From assembly GCA_021817245.1 (NCBI GenBank), contig JAKAVQ010000002.1, positions 78,721 to 142,720 on the forward strand: a stretch of 64,000 nt of DNA, written 5' to 3'. Shown in pieces: positions 1 to 8,235 of the stretch; the stretch's first letter is position 1; every line of letters begins with the position of its first letter. The notes under the pieces were generated by a model. The model worked only from the letters and a program-made list of their open reading frames with translations. It did not search any database and had not been told where the DNA came from. A program made the translations under genes and the position numbers. Origin of the DNA: Thermoplasmata archaeon (lineage in GTDB: Archaea; Thermoplasmatota; Thermoplasmata; Lutacidiplasmatales; UBA184).

Positions 1-462
1 CGGCGTGCCGACCGACCGGCCCACCTCCGCGGCGGTCCGCGAGAGCTCCGGACAGAACGGGTCCGCGAGCGAGACGTGGTAGACCCGTCCGCCGTCGAAG
101 AACGTCGTCGGGCGCTGCTTCGTGAAGTCGACGAACTGGTCGGGGAGGACGAACGTGCCCGGCGCGAGCGCCTCCTTCAGGGACCCGACCGAGCTCACGG
201 TGACGATCGCCTCGGCGCCGAGCGCGCGGAGGGCGTCGACGTTCGCGCGGTAGTTGACCCGATGCGGGGGGATCGTGTGGCCGGGCCCGTGTCGGGGAAG
301 GAACAGCACCCGGACCCCCCCGACCTCGCCTTCCTCGACGGGCCCGCTCGGCGCCCCCCACGGCGTGGCGACCCGGTGGGTACGCGTCGACGGGCCGTCA
401 AAGATCCCCGTCGTGCCCGAGCCGCCGATCACGCCGATCGTGCGGCGGGCCGGGGCGCTCAC
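1..462 (-). CDS. S-methyl-5'-thioadenosine phosphorylase family, C-terminus cut by window edge
   Basis: The protein belongs to the MTA phosphorylase / PNP family, which splits methylthioadenosine (or methylthioinosine) with phosphate in methionine salvage. The N-terminus carries the family signature GVIGGSG at residues 10-16, followed by a phosphate-binding PRHG segment and HRVNYRANVDAL. Only the first 154 codons are present; the rest lies beyond position 1. The GTG start at 462 overlaps the stop of the upstream translin-like gene in a GTGA arrangement, so the two are probably translationally coupled. The substrate (MTA or MTI) cannot be decided from this half. The family call is secure. Confidence 0.9.
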   Translation of the reverse strand, partial: MSAPARRTIGVIGGSGTTGIFDGPSTRTHRVATPWGAPSGPVEEGEVGGVRVLFLPRHGPGHTIPPHRVNYRANVDALRALGAEAIVTVSSVGSLKEALAPGTFVLPDQFVDFTKQRPTTFFDGGRVYHVSLADPFCPELSRTAAEVGRSVGTP

Positions 463-1115
463 GCCCCTCCTCCCGGCGCGGGCGGGCGGGCCCGGGCGAG
501 GAACCGGGCCATCACGACCTCGCCGCGGGTCCGCTCGAGGAGCGCGCGGGCGGTGTCCTGCTTCGGTTTCAACTGCACGATCGCCCGGGTCGTATCGAAC
601 CGCAAGAGCGCGTGGGTGAGCTCGCCCATCAGCTCGAGGTCGGCTTCGGCGCCGGGAAGGTCGTCGCGGCCGAGGCGGTCGAGGACGAGGCGGCGGACCT
701 CGCCGACGACGTCGCCGAACCCGAGGAGGTACGGCTCGGGCTCGACGCCGAGCTCCGCGGGACCGGGGAGCGGCTGGCCCGCGACGATCGCACCGAGGAG
801 GCTCGCCTCGACGCCCTCCTGGAGCGCGTCGAGCGCGAGCGGCTCGTCGCCCCGCCCCTCGCGACGGAGCCAATCGGCGAGCTCGAAGAGCCCGCGTCGC
901 ACGTCGGCGAGCTCGACGGGAGCGGCGCGCTCGGCGTGGAGCCGGACCATCGTCCCCTGGGCGAGCCGGCGCAGGCGGCGCGCCCGCTGGTAGAGCTCCT
1001 CGCGCCGCAGCTCGCGCTGGCGCAGATGGACCTCGATCGTCGCGAGGACGCCGTCCGACACCCCGCGGCGGGCGGACGGGGTCCCGCTAGCGGAAGAGGG
1101 TGAACCGCTGGTCAT
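459..1115 (-). CDS. Translin-like family protein
   Basis: This is a 218-residue helical protein rich in Arg, Glu and Leu. It resembles archaeal translin-family proteins: an N-terminal helix with REELYQRARRLRRLAQGTM, a central LLGFGDVVGEVRRLVLDRL segment and a C-terminal helix ending LLERTRGEVVMARFL. Translins bind single-stranded nucleic acid and small RNAs; the role in archaea is not settled. I chose the ATG at 1115, which overlaps the DUF357 gene by 29 bases; a downstream GTG is possible. It sits between DUF357 and MTA phosphorylase genes in one minus-strand operon. Confidence 0.75.
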   Translation of the reverse strand: MTSGSPSSASGTPSARRGVSDGVLATIEVHLRQRELRREELYQRARRLRRLAQGTMVRLHAERAAPVELADVRRGLFELADWLRREGRGDEPLALDALQEGVEASLLGAIVAGQPLPGPAELGVEPEPYLLGFGDVVGEVRRLVLDRLGRDDLPGAEADLELMGELTHALLRFDTTRAIVQLKPKQDTARALLERTRGEVVMARFLARARPPAPGGGA

Positions 1116-1371
1116 CGTCCCCTCCGTCGAGGAGTCCCAGGCGCACGCCCGCGTCGAGCCAGCCGTGCGCGTAGCTCGCCGCGGCGAGCGCGCGGTCGGG
1201 GTCGCCGGACCGCGAAAAGTGCTCGGCGTCCGCGAGGTACGCTCGCGCCATCGCGAGGAAGTCGTCGGACGCCGTTCGCAGGAACGACCGCGTCGGCGGG
1301 GCCGCACGGACCCGTTCGAGCGCCTCCCGGGTGAGGCGGAGGTACTTCTCGAGGAGCGGCTCGTCCGTCAC
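1087..1371 (-). CDS. DUF357 family protein
   Basis: This 94-residue protein matches the archaeal DUF357 family, with an N-terminal LLEKYLRLTREALERV helix, a central FLAMARAYLADAEHF helix and the C-terminal SYAHGWLDAGVRLGLL block typical of the family. The function is unknown; the fold is all-helical. It is first in an operon with the translin-like and MTA phosphorylase genes. A TATA-like stretch at 1397-1404 (read on the minus strand) lies about 30 bases before the start, consistent with an archaeal promoter and an almost leaderless mRNA. Confidence 0.85.
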   Translation of the reverse strand: MTDEPLLEKYLRLTREALERVRAAPPTRSFLRTASDDFLAMARAYLADAEHFSRSGDPDRALAAASYAHGWLDAGVRLGLLDGGDDDQRFTLFR

Positions 1372-1396
1372 GGGCGGCGGCCGTAACGCGGGTCCC

Positions 1397-1405
1397 GATA
1401 TAATC
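1397..1405 (-). promoter_or_regulatory. TATA box of the DUF357 operon
   Basis: The AT-rich stretch GATATAATC (plus-strand reading) stands out in a GC-rich intergenic gap and lies about 30 bases upstream of the DUF357 start at 1371, the usual archaeal TATA spacing. Confidence 0.5.
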
Positions 1406-1430
1406 CATCCAACGCCGTCCCCGCGGCGGC

Positions 1431-2078
1431 CTAGCCCTTCGGGACCTTCTCCCAGTCCTTGAGGAACCGGGCGAGGCCGAGGTCGGTGAGCGGGTGCTGC
1501 ACGAGCTTCTCCATCACCGCGTAGGGCATCGTCGCGATGTCGGCGCCGGCCTTCGCCGCCTCGAGCACGTGGACGGGGTGGCGGACGCTCGCGACCAGGA
1601 CGCGGGTCGGGAACCGGTAGTTGCGGTAGATCACCACGATGTCCCGGATGAGGTCCATGCCGACCTGCCCGTGGTCGTCGAGGCGGCCGATGAACGGGCT
1701 CACGTACGCGGCGCCGACCTTGGCGGCGAGGAGCGCCTGGTTCGCGCTGAAGACGAGCGTCATGTTGACCCGGGTCCCCTCGGTGGCGAGGGTCTTCGTC
1801 GCCCGGAGGCCCGCGGGGGTCATCGGGACCTTGACGTAGATCGCGGGATGGATCTCGCGCAGGCGGCGCCCTTCCTCGACCATCCCGTCCGCGTCGGTGG
1901 CGACCACTTCCGCCGAGACCGACGGGACGCCGATCGCGCAGACCTCCCGCAGGACGTCCTCGAACTTGCGGCCCTCCTTCGCCACGAGGGTCGGGTTCGT
2001 GGTGACCCCGTCAAGGATCCCGGTCGCCCACATCGTTCGGATCTCGGTCACGCTCGCCGTGTCGAGGAACAGCTGCAT
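1431..2078 (-). CDS. TalC/FSA-type transaldolase (fructose-6-phosphate aldolase subfamily)
   Basis: This 215-residue protein has the length of the short TalC/FSA transaldolase subfamily, which moves a dihydroxyacetone unit between sugar phosphates. MQLFLDTAS at the N-terminus, [13 protein letters not shown] (residues 24-36) and the Schiff-base lysine K83 in IYVKVPMT are all present, as is the [11 protein letters not shown] segment. I chose the ATG at 2078 because the preceding in-frame residues look like noise. It lies 29 bases after transketolase B and completes a minus-strand non-oxidative pentose phosphate operon. Transaldolase rather than aldolase activity is inferred from this context. 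Confidence 0.92.
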   Translation of the reverse strand: MQLFLDTASVTEIRTMWATGILDGVTTNPTLVAKEGRKFEDVLREVCAIGVPSVSAEVVATDADGMVEEGRRLREIHPAIYVKVPMTPAGLRATKTLATEGTRVNMTLVFSANQALLAAKVGAAYVSPFIGRLDDHGQVGMDLIRDIVVIYRNYRFPTRVLVASVRHPVHVLEAAKAGADIATMPYAVMEKLVQHPLTDLGLARFLKDWEKVPKG

Positions 2079-2107
2079 CGTCGTCGACCTCCCGGTACGC
2101 CGCGGCC

Positions 2108-3061
2108 CTACTGAACTTTCCCCCGCGCGCGCAGGAGCTCCCACGCCTCGTCCCGGATCCGTTCGGCGGACATGCCGTAGCGGTCGAGGAGCGCCCACGG
2201 CTCCCCCGACTCGCCGAAGACGTCGGGGACGCCGACCCGGCGCACGGGGACCGGATAGCTCTCCGATGTCGTCGACGCGACGAGCGCGCCGACCCCGGTC
2301 AGGACCGAGTGCTCCTCGAGGACGAGGATCGCGCCGGTCTCGCGGGCGGCCCGCAGGAGAGCCGCCTCGTCGAACGGCTTCACGGAGGCGAAGTCGAGGA
2401 CGCGGACCGACAGCCCGACGCGGGCGAGCTCGTCGGCGACGTCCAGCGCTCGGGCGAGGAGCGCGCCGACGGCGACGATCGTGAGGTCGCTGCCCGACCT
2501 CAGTTCGGGCGCGGTGCCGAGACGGAACGCGCCGTCGGTGACGGTCGGCAGGTTCTCGCGGGTGAGACGCACGTAAGCGGGGCCGTCGCGGTCGGCGACC
2601 GCCCGGACGGCGGCGCGGGTCGTCGGCGCGTCGGCCGGGACGATCACGGTCATCCCGGGGAGGCCCCGCATGAGGCCGATGTCCTCGACGATCTGATGCG
2701 TTCCCCCGTCCCCGCCGACCAGGAGGCCCCCGTGGGTGGCGACGATCTTCACGTTCGCGCGGTTGTAGCCGACCGACTGTCGGACCGCGTTGTACGCTTG
2801 GCCCGCCGCGAAGACCGCGAACGTGCTCGCGAAGACCGTGCGGCCCCCGAGCGCGAGCCCGGCGGCGATCGTCATCATCGTCGGTTCCATCACCCCGACG
2901 TTGAAGAACCGGTCCGGGAACTTCTTGCCGAAGACCACGGTCCGCGTCGATCCCGAGAGGTCGGCGTCGAGCACGACCAGCTTCGGGTCGTTCTCCCCGA
3001 GCTCGACGAGCGTCGCGCCGTAGGCGTCCCGCAGGCTCTCCTTCGGGCGGTCGGCCGTCAC
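2108..3061 (-). CDS. Transketolase, C-terminal (PYR/transketolase-C) subunit
   Basis: This is the second half of a split transketolase, 317 residues, covering the pyrimidine-binding domain and the C-terminal domain. The catalytic glutamate is E59 in NVGVMEPTM, and [15 protein letters not shown] and [12 protein letters not shown] are also typical. Transketolase moves two-carbon units between pentose and hexose phosphates using thiamine diphosphate. The GTG start at 3061 overlaps the stop of the N-terminal subunit gene (GTGA), which indicates coupled translation of the two subunits of one enzyme. Confidence 0.93.
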   Translation of the reverse strand: MTADRPKESLRDAYGATLVELGENDPKLVVLDADLSGSTRTVVFGKKFPDRFFNVGVMEPTMMTIAAGLALGGRTVFASTFAVFAAGQAYNAVRQSVGYNRANVKIVATHGGLLVGGDGGTHQIVEDIGLMRGLPGMTVIVPADAPTTRAAVRAVADRDGPAYVRLTRENLPTVTDGAFRLGTAPELRSGSDLTIVAVGALLARALDVADELARVGLSVRVLDFASVKPFDEAALLRAARETGAILVLEEHSVLTGVGALVASTTSESYPVPVRRVGVPDVFGESGEPWALLDRYGMSAERIRDEAWELLRARGKVQ

Positions 3062-3912
3062 GGGGGGGTCCCCTCCGGCGGCACGCCGAGCTCCTCGAGG
3101 GCGCGCGCGGCCTCGGCCTTCGAGGGCGCCTTGCCGTGCCAGGAGTGCTGGCCTTCCATGAACGAGACGCCCTTCCCCTTCACGGTCCGGGCGACGATCG
3201 CCGTCGGGCCGTCGGTCGTGCGGCGCGCCTCGGCGAACGCTCCGAGGATCTGCCGGAAGTCGTGGCCGTCGATCTCGACCGTGTGGTAGCGGAACGCGCG
3301 GAACTTGTCGGCGATCGGCTCGATCCCCATGATCGCCTCGGTCGGACCGTCCGTCTCGAGGCCGTTGCGGTCGAGGATCACGACCAGATTCCCGAGGCGG
3401 TAGTGGCCCCCCGCCATCAGCGCCTCCCACGTCGGGCCGGCCTGGCACTCGCCGTCGCCGAGCACCGCGTACACGCGGTTCGCCCGACCGGCGAGACGGG
3501 CATCGAGTGCCATACCGACCGCCATGCCGATCCCCTGCCCGAGGCAGCCGGTCGACGCCTCGATGCACGGGAGCTTCCTGCGGTCGACGTGCCCCTGAAG
3601 GCGGCTCCCGAGCCGGCGCAGGGTCGCGAGCTCGGACCGCGGGAAGTATCCGCGCAGCGCGAGCGCCGCGTAGAGCGCCGGGGCCGCGTGGCCCTTCGAG
3701 AGGACGAGCCGGTCCCGCTCCGGTCGCGCCGGGTCGGCCGGGTCGATCCGGAGCTCGTGGAAGACGAGCGCGGTCAGGAGGTCGGTGACCGACAGGCTCC
3801 CGCCCGGGTGACCTCCGCCGGCGGCGCACGTCATCCGGATGACCTCCCGCCGGATCTCTCGGGCCGTCGCTTCGAGCGACGCGAGCCGATCGGCGGGAAC
3901 GTCCTCGACCAT
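3058..3912 (-). CDS. Transketolase, N-terminal (TPP-binding PP) subunit
   Basis: This is the first half of the split transketolase, 284 residues. The thiamine diphosphate motif runs from GDGE (residues 152-155) to N183, and [10 protein letters not shown] (residues 32-41) and [11 protein letters not shown] are family blocks. I chose the ATG at 3912 ([10 protein letters not shown]); the 37 earlier in-frame residues are Pro/Arg-rich noise. A TATA-like TCAAATAG on the minus strand near 3939-3946 is about 30 bases upstream. Archaeal transketolases are commonly encoded as two adjacent genes like this. Confidence 0.93.
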   Translation of the reverse strand: MVEDVPADRLASLEATAREIRREVIRMTCAAGGGHPGGSLSVTDLLTALVFHELRIDPADPARPERDRLVLSKGHAAPALYAALALRGYFPRSELATLRRLGSRLQGHVDRRKLPCIEASTGCLGQGIGMAVGMALDARLAGRANRVYAVLGDGECQAGPTWEALMAGGHYRLGNLVVILDRNGLETDGPTEAIMGIEPIADKFRAFRYHTVEIDGHDFRQILGAFAEARRTTDGPTAIVARTVKGKGVSFMEGQHSWHGKAPSKAEAARALEELGVPPEGTPP

Positions 3913-3937
3913 TCGCGGCGCGGCGAGGAGGGGCGGT

Positions 3938-4855
3938 CTATTTGACTGTTGAGGCGCGGGGTCGCGCGCGTCGGCGTCCGGCGGGGGCCGAACGGTTCGT
4001 CGCGGGCGATTCGAGAAGTCCACGCAGCGTCGCGAGGTCCTCGGCGTAGCGGGCGTAGCCGTGGTCGTCGAGCGGGGTCTCGAGGTACGCGGGGGTCGCG
4101 TCCCAGCGCCGGTCGTTCACGAGGTGGCGGAACCCCTCGAGGCCGATCTCCCCGCGGCCGATGTTCTCGTGGCGGTCGAGGTGGGAACCGAGCGGGGCCT
4201 TCGCGTCGTTGAGGTGGAACGCGCCCACCGCGGCGCGCCCGACCGTCCGGTCGATCCGGTCGACCATCGCGCCGTAGCCCTCCTCCGCGCGGAAGTCGAC
4301 GCCCGACGCGAAGAGGTGGCACGTGTCGAGGGCGACGCCGACGCGGTCCGGTCGGTCGAGCGCCCGCAGCACGGTCGCGAGCTCCTCGAACGAGGAGCCC
4401 AGCGTCGTTCCCTGACCGGCCATGTGCTCGAGAAGGAGGCGGACCGTGCCGTCCGGCCGGGCGTCGATCGCTTCGGTAAGGCTCTCGACGATCGTCGCGA
4501 TCCCCGCGTCCGTGCCGCTCGAGAGGTGGGCGCCGGGGTGGAATATCAGGGCGTCCACGCCGAGGAGCTCCGCCCGCACCATCTCGTCCGCGAACGCCCG
4601 GCGCGAGCGTTCGAGCATCGGGCGCTTCGGGCTCGCGAGGTTCGCGAGGTAGCCGTGGTGGACGGCGGTCGCCCGCAGCCCCTGCGACCGGACCGCCTCG
4701 CGGAACTCCTCGGCGGCGACGGGAGCGATCGCCGGACCGGCCCACATCTGGGGGCTCTTCGAAAAGATCTGGATCGCGTCACAGCCGATCGCCCGCCCGG
4801 AACGGACCGCCTCGGCGAGACCGCCGGCGATCCCGAGGTGAGCGCCGAGGATCAT
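3938..4855 (-). CDS. nfo: Deoxyribonuclease IV (AP endonuclease IV)
   Basis: This 305-residue protein is endonuclease IV, which cuts DNA at abasic sites in base excision repair using three metal ions. Family motifs are clear: MILGAHLGIAGG at the start, IFHPGAHL, LDTCHLFASG and FHLNDAKAPLGSHLDRHENI. The last 20 residues are an Arg/Pro-rich tail beyond the usual fold. A TATA-like GCTAATTAC (minus strand, near 4881-4889) precedes the start by about 29 bases. It stands between the transketolase operon and the 5S rRNA gene. Confidence 0.95.
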   Translation of the reverse strand: MILGAHLGIAGGLAEAVRSGRAIGCDAIQIFSKSPQMWAGPAIAPVAAEEFREAVRSQGLRATAVHHGYLANLASPKRPMLERSRRAFADEMVRAELLGVDALIFHPGAHLSSGTDAGIATIVESLTEAIDARPDGTVRLLLEHMAGQGTTLGSSFEELATVLRALDRPDRVGVALDTCHLFASGVDFRAEEGYGAMVDRIDRTVGRAAVGAFHLNDAKAPLGSHLDRHENIGRGEIGLEGFRHLVNDRRWDATPAYLETPLDDHGYARYAEDLATLRGLLESPATNRSAPAGRRRARPRASTVK

Positions 4856-4924
4856 CGCAGGGCCGTCCCCGCGCGGGAAGTAATTAGCCTATCTGGACGG
4901 CGCCCCGCGTCGTCGGAGGAAGGA

Positions 4925-5047
4925 GGCTGACAGCTTTCCGCGTCTCCCGTAGGCTCGCGCACTTCAGTACTGCGCGGAACGCCGGTGGGCTTAACTGCCG
5001 GGTTCGGAATGAGACCGGGTGTTTCCCCGCCGCTTTGGCCGTCAGCC
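4925..5047 (-). rRNA. 5S ribosomal RNA, stand-alone
   Basis: Read on the minus strand this 123-nt segment has the archaeal 5S rRNA sequence: a 7-bp terminal helix GGCTGAC/GTCAGCC, then GGCGGGGAAACACCCGGTC, CCGAACCCGGCAGTTAAGCCC, CAGTACTG and GGGAGACGCGG. No 16S or 23S sequence is next to it, so it is unlinked from the rRNA operon, as known for Thermoplasma relatives. The ends are placed on the terminal helix and could be off by one or two bases. Confidence 0.93.
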
Positions 5048-5068
5048 AAGGGGTCCGACGTTCGGCCC

Positions 5069-5077
5069 GTATTTAAC
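5069..5077 (-). promoter_or_regulatory. TATA box of the 5S rRNA gene
   Basis: The minus-strand sequence GAGTTAAATACG centres about 26 bases upstream of the 5S rRNA 5' end at 5047. It is the only AT-rich stretch in the vicinity and matches archaeal TATA position and composition. Confidence 0.7.
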
Positions 5078-5259
5078 TCTAGGTCGTCGCCGAAGGCCGC
5101 CCGGCGCGGAGCGTCACCGCTCCGGGGCGCCCGCCGAATCGTCGGCTCCGTCCCGGCTGCGACGCGGCCGGTTCGCGCCCGGCGAGCGCAAACCTTCATC
5201 TCGGTGAGCGGCTGCCCAGTCGGCCGCGTCGGCCCCCGCCGGACGCCGGCGCGGAAGCG

Positions 5260-7692
5260 ATGGCATCGGACCCCTCTTCGGTACCGCAGATCGCCGAGTA
5301 CCGTCTGAAGCTCGACGTCGACTTCGTCGGTCTTGCGTGGACGGGCACCGTCGAGTTCGACCTCCCGGCCGGTGCGAGCGACCTGGTGCTCGACTCCGAC
5401 GGTCTCGAAGTGACCGCGGTTCGGCGGAACGGCGGGACGGCGCCGTTCCTCGTGCGGAGCGACGCGCACGAGCTCGTGCTGTCGGGCCCGCACCCCGCGC
5501 CGGGAACGATCGCCATCGACTTCTCGGGTCGGGCGGCGGAGGACGCCCTCATCGGGCTCTACCGGTCCCGCAACGGGTCCGCGCAGGTCCTCACCTCCCA
5601 GTGCGAGCCCGTCGGGGCACGGAAGATATTCCCCTGTCTCGACCGACCCGACCGCAAGGCCCGGATCCGGTTGACGGTTTCGGTCGACGCGGGCCTCGAG
5701 GTCGTCACGAACACGTCGGCCGAGGCCGTGACCGAAGGAGACGCGCGACGAGTCTGGACGTTCCCGGCGACCCCACCGATGGCGACGTACCTGTTCTACC
5801 TCGGTATCGGTCGCTTCGGACACTGGGAGGACCGCTCGGGACGGGTCCCGGTCCGGGTGTTCACGCCGGTCGGCCGCGATGCGGCCGGAGAGTTCGGGGC
5901 GAAAGCGGGATCCCAGATCCTCGCCGGCTACGAGCGGTACTACGGGATCCCCTACCCGCTTCCGAAGCTCGACCTGGTCGCGGTCGCCGAGCACGCGTTC
6001 GGGGCGATGGAGAACTGGGGGGCGATCAGCTTCAACGAGATCCGGCTCCTGATCGACCCGACCTCGGCGTCGTTCCAGCGTCGGGACGTCTTCGAGACGA
6101 TCTCGCACGAGATCGCGCACCAGTGGTTCGGGAACCTCGTCACGATGCGCTGGTGGGACGACGTCTGGCTCAACGAGAGCTTCGCGTCGTTCCTCGAGAC
6201 GAAGATCACCGACCAGATCGACCCCTCGCTCGACGCCCCGACGGACTTCGTCCTGCGCACCGCCGGGATGGCCGCGGCCCTCGACGGCGACTCCTTGGCC
6301 GTCACCCACGCGGTGCGCGCGAAGGTCGCTCGGCCCGAGGAGATCAGCCAGGTCTTCGACGAGATCAGCTACGGCAAGGGCTCGAGCGTACTGCGCATGC
6401 TCGAGGCGTACCTCGGGGACGAGACGTTCCGTCGGGGGGTCGGGGAGTACCTCGAGCGGTTCCGTTACGGGAACGCCCGCACCGAGGACCTCTGGGCCGC
6501 CCTCGAACGCGCGGCCGGGGCCCCCGTCTCGCCGATCGTGGGACCCTGGATCGACCGACCGGGACTCCCGGTCGTGCGCGCCCGTCTCGGACCCTCGGGC
6601 CTTGAGCTCGCGCAAGAGCGGTTCACCTACGCCGGGGCCGTCGAGGAACCCCCGTGGCCGATCCCGATGACGATCGAGCGCGACGGTCGACGCGACCGAC
6701 TCCTCTTCGACAGCCGGACGCGGACCCTGCCGTGCCCCCCGGGGGCGACGGTCCACCTTAACCCGGGCGCCGTCGGGTTCTACCGGACCCTCTACGAGGC
6801 CGACCTCTACGACCGCCTCCTGTCGGCGCTCCCCTTCCGGCCCCCGTCCGACCGGTGGATCGTCCTCAACGACCTCGCCGCGTTCGTCCTCTGCGGACTG
6901 GCGGACTGGCCGACCTACGCCCGGGCCGTGCGCGCCCTCGGCACCACCTCCGACCGTCTGGTCGTCGAGGAGATCGTCGGCTCGCTCTCGGGCTGGGCCC
7001 TCGCCTTCCCCTCGGTCGCCGCCGTGCAGGAGCTCGCGCGGACGTACCTGGCCGAGCTGGTCGAGCGGGTCGGGCTCGACCGGACCCCGGCCGAGTCGCC
7101 GACGACCGGGATCCTGCGCGAACGCGCCACCTACGCCCGCGCCCGGGTCGACGCCGGGTTCGCCCGCGATCTCTCCGAACGGTTCGTCGGCTGGCCGCGG
7201 CTCGACCCCGACCTTCGGTCGGCCGTCGCGATCGCCCGCTCGCGGACCGAGGGGGAGGTCGGTCGACGCGAGATCCTCCGCGCGCTCGACGCGCGCCCCC
7301 CCGAGGCCGACGCGCTGCAGCTCGAGCGCGCCCTCGCCTGGAGCGGCGAGCCGGCGCTCGTCGCCGAAACGCTCTCCTCCTCCCTTTCGAGGGGGTTCAA
7401 TCGCGGCCACATCACCTCGGTCGTGATCCAGGCGGCCGCCAACCCGGTCGGGCGTCCGCTCGTCCTCCCCTGGCTCGAGGAGCACCTGCCCGAACTCGCC
7501 GCGACGTTCCGCGGCTCGGGATTCCTCCCGCTCCTCCTCGAACACTCGCTCCCGCTCGCGGGCCTCGGCCGGGTCGACGAAGTGCGCCGCTTCTTCGCCG
7601 GCCACCCGTACCCCGAGGGCACGCGCGGTGTCGCGAAAGGACTCGAACACCTCGAACGGCTCGAGGCGCTCGGCCGGCGCCTCGCGCGGTAG
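5260..7692 (+). CDS. M1 family zinc aminopeptidase (tricorn-interacting factor F2/F3 type)
   Basis: This 810-residue metallopeptidase trims N-terminal residues from peptides, probably downstream of proteasome or tricorn. The exopeptidase motif GAMENWG starts at residue 248, and the zinc site HEIAHQWF starts at residue 283 with the distal glutamate in WLNESFASF. The N-terminal beta-saddle domain, thermolysin-like domain and C-terminal helical ERAP1_C-like domain are all covered, and the length fits factors F2/F3 of Thermoplasma. There is no signal peptide, so it should be cytosolic. It ends directly against the convergent thioesterase gene with no gap. Confidence 0.95.
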   Translation: MASDPSSVPQIAEYRLKLDVDFVGLAWTGTVEFDLPAGASDLVLDSDGLEVTAVRRNGGTAPFLVRSDAHELVLSGPHPAPGTIAIDFSGRAAEDALIGLYRSRNGSAQVLTSQCEPVGARKIFPCLDRPDRKARIRLTVSVDAGLEVVTNTSAEAVTEGDARRVWTFPATPPMATYLFYLGIGRFGHWEDRSGRVPVRVFTPVGRDAAGEFGAKAGSQILAGYERYYGIPYPLPKLDLVAVAEHAFGAMENWGAISFNEIRLLIDPTSASFQRRDVFETISHEIAHQWFGNLVTMRWWDDVWLNESFASFLETKITDQIDPSLDAPTDFVLRTAGMAAALDGDSLAVTHAVRAKVARPEEISQVFDEISYGKGSSVLRMLEAYLGDETFRRGVGEYLERFRYGNARTEDLWAALERAAGAPVSPIVGPWIDRPGLPVVRARLGPSGLELAQERFTYAGAVEEPPWPIPMTIERDGRRDRLLFDSRTRTLPCPPGATVHLNPGAVGFYRTLYEADLYDRLLSALPFRPPSDRWIVLNDLAAFVLCGLADWPTYARAVRALGTTSDRLVVEEIVGSLSGWALAFPSVAAVQELARTYLAELVERVGLDRTPAESPTTGILRERATYARARVDAGFARDLSERFVGWPRLDPDLRSAVAIARSRTEGEVGRREILRALDARPPEADALQLERALAWSGEPALVAETLSSSLSRGFNRGHITSVVIQAAANPVGRPLVLPWLEEHLPELAATFRGSGFLPLLLEHSLPLAGLGRVDEVRRFFAGHPYPEGTRGVAKGLEHLERLEALGRRLAR

Positions 7693-8187
7693 CTAACGGC
7701 GGCGCCGCGGTCGGGGAGCGGCGGGCTCCTCCGACCAGATGTACCAGGTCCCCCGCGCCTGGCTCAACCGCCGACCCCCCGCGTCGAAGAGGTTGCCCTC
7801 GGCGAAGGCGATGTGGCGCCCGCGTCGCAGGACCTCGCCGCGGGCGCTCAGGACGTCCCCCTCCCGCGCCGCCCGCAGGAACTCGACATAGAGCGAGGTC
7901 GTCGCGGTCGTCTCCCCCTCCCCGAGGAGCGACACCACCGCCGCCCCCATCGCCGTGTCGAGGATCGTCGCGTAGACCCCGCCGTGGACGACTTCGTTGA
8001 TGTTGAGGTGCCGGGGCTCGACCCGGCCGGTGACGGTGCAGCTCCCGCGGCCGCTGTGCGCCTCGTCGATGCGGAAGCCGACCTCGGTGTGAAAGCCGCC
8101 CCGGCGCGCCGCGCGCAAGAGGTCGGGCAGCGGGCGGACCGGGCGCGGCTCGGGGAGGAGCTCCCGCCGCGGCACGGCCGGCCCCAT
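7693..8187 (-). CDS. Hotdog-fold acyl-CoA thioesterase (PaaI-like)
   Basis: This 164-residue protein matches PaaI-type hotdog thioesterases, which hydrolyse acyl-CoA or aryl-CoA thioesters. The core block is LNINEVVHGGVYATILDTAMG, with the HGG motif and acidic residue of the long helix, followed by TTSLYVEFLRAAREGDVL and a final strand ending ARGTWYIW. I chose the ATG at 8187; the longer frame upstream only shadows the divergent decarboxylase gene. It lies near a PaaA-like oxygenase and an enoyl-CoA hydratase, so a role in CoA-ester catabolism is possible. Confidence 0.85.
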   Translation of the reverse strand: MGPAVPRRELLPEPRPVRPLPDLLRAARRGGFHTEVGFRIDEAHSGRGSCTVTGRVEPRHLNINEVVHGGVYATILDTAMGAAVVSLLGEGETTATTSLYVEFLRAAREGDVLSARGEVLRRGRHIAFAEGNLFDAGGRRLSQARGTWYIWSEEPAAPRPRRRR

Positions 8188-8235
8188 CGGTCGTCGCGGA
8201 TAAGTACTGCGCGACCCCGTCCGTCCCCGGGCCGG

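Noticed and set aside
4852-7650. A 932-codon minus-strand frame opposite the aminopeptidase gene
   Set aside because: It is antisense to a protein with clear zinc-protease motifs and has Arg/Glu/Gly/Val-biased composition typical of shadows in GC-rich DNA.
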